From Pseudomonas frederiksbergensis (lineage in GTDB: Bacteria; Pseudomonadota; Gammaproteobacteria; Pseudomonadales; Pseudomonadaceae), in assembly GCF_017114915.1 (NCBI RefSeq), contig NZ_JAAUOE010000027.1:20973-71722 (forward strand): a stretch of 50,750 nt of DNA. The letters run 5' to 3'. Below, in pieces: positions 50,576-50,750 of this stretch. The position numbers and the translations under genes were made by a program. Positions within the stretch are counted from its first letter, which is position 1. Every line of letters starts with the position of its first letter. The notes below the pieces were generated by a model. That model was not told the origin of the DNA and made no database searches. It worked only from the letters and a program-made list of their open reading frames with translations.

Positions 50576-50750
50576 TCACTCCGGCGTCATCAGTACCGCG
50601 AGCGTCATCTTGATGAACTCTTCGTTCTTGTCGATGGTGTCCAAGGCGCCGCGCACGTTGTCGGCGACGTCGGCTGAGCCGCGGGCTTCGACCCAGTTGG
50701 AAAGCTCCATGATGGCGGCCTCAAGGGCGAGCTGGTTTTCGTTGATCTTG
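50576..50750 (-). CDS. Partial small conserved protein, 5' end off window
   Basis: The last 57 codons are visible: KINENQLALEAAIMELSNWV, EARGSADVADNVRGALDTID, KNEEFIKMTLAVLMTPE, stop TGA at 50576. Hydrophilic and all-helical with no domain that I can name; good third-position G/C bias shows a real core-type gene. Its start lies outside the window. Confidence 0.7.
   Translation of the reverse strand, partial: KINENQLALEAAIMELSNWVEARGSADVADNVRGALDTIDKNEEFIKMTLAVLMTPE

Noticed and set aside
1..50750. CRISPR arrays and riboswitches
   Set aside because: No regularly spaced direct repeats were seen, and no recognisable riboswitch core upstream of any gene.

Overview
The window looks like a chromosome segment of a fluorescent-group Pseudomonas. 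Core genes have Pseudomonas-type sequences (OsmE, RtcB, MtlZ-like fructokinase), high-G+C coding with strong third-position G/C, and Pseudomonas-style gene neighbourhoods. I worked by reading only, so family names rest on recognised motifs and not on searches.

Region by region. (1) 1-5.9 kb: housekeeping and small genes: osmE, rtcB, a lipoprotein, two tandem small Zn-ribbon paralogues, a CBS-pair protein and a membrane protein. (2) 5.9-7.0 kb: a deletion scar where the 3' ends of an antC/benC-type reductase gene (-) and a gabP-type permease gene (+) meet head to head, both frameshifted, followed by a possible feruloyl-CoA synthetase crumb. (3) 7.2-17.7 kb: a sugar island that is visibly A/T-richer than its surroundings: fructokinase, a hexose-type ABC importer (ATPase, permease, binding protein) with its own P-loop sugar kinase, a LacI regulator, a second-type phosphoglucose isomerase and a LamB-family porin. 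Two large palindromes built on AAGCGCTT lie in front of the ABC operon and one AAGCGCTT core lies in front of fructokinase.

(4) 18-46.7 kb: a large, high-G+C aromatic catabolic supercluster. It holds a C-C-type alpha/beta hydrolase, a chemoreceptor, a NodD-like LysR regulator, an extradiol-type dioxygenase, a Rieske ferredoxin, an FAD monooxygenase, a four-gene envelope module (DUF1302 barrel, DUF1329, YCF48/BNR, MMPL/RND), an MFS carrier, a VanA/VanB-like oxygenase and reductase, a cupin, an FAH-family enzyme, a DenD-like dehydrogenase, a cyclase-family hydrolase, GntR and LysR regulators, an OCD-family enzyme, a DapA-family lyase/aldolase, an aldehyde dehydrogenase, a second FAD monooxygenase and an EthD-domain protein. 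The key observation is that the NodD-like regulator is accompanied by four DNA sites with rhizobial nod-box geometry, ATC-N9-GAT-N7-ATC-N9-GAT: two perfect, one with a single mismatch, one with three of four half-sites. They lie in front of the dioxygenase operon, the first monooxygenase, the second monooxygenase 20 kb away, and between the hydrolase and the chemoreceptor. With the dioxygenase-Rieske-monooxygenase order, which I recall from the Herbaspirillum fde naringenin pathway, this points to flavonoid or flavonoid-like sensing, chemotaxis and degradation.

(5) 46.9-50.75 kb: a graveyard of mobile DNA: an IS1182-type transposase remnant, a PAS/phage-tail chimera, frameshifted prophage genes, a tRNA 3' end acting as a likely att site, a tyrosine-integrase remnant beside it, a stand-alone winged-helix regulator, and a small gene running off the edge.
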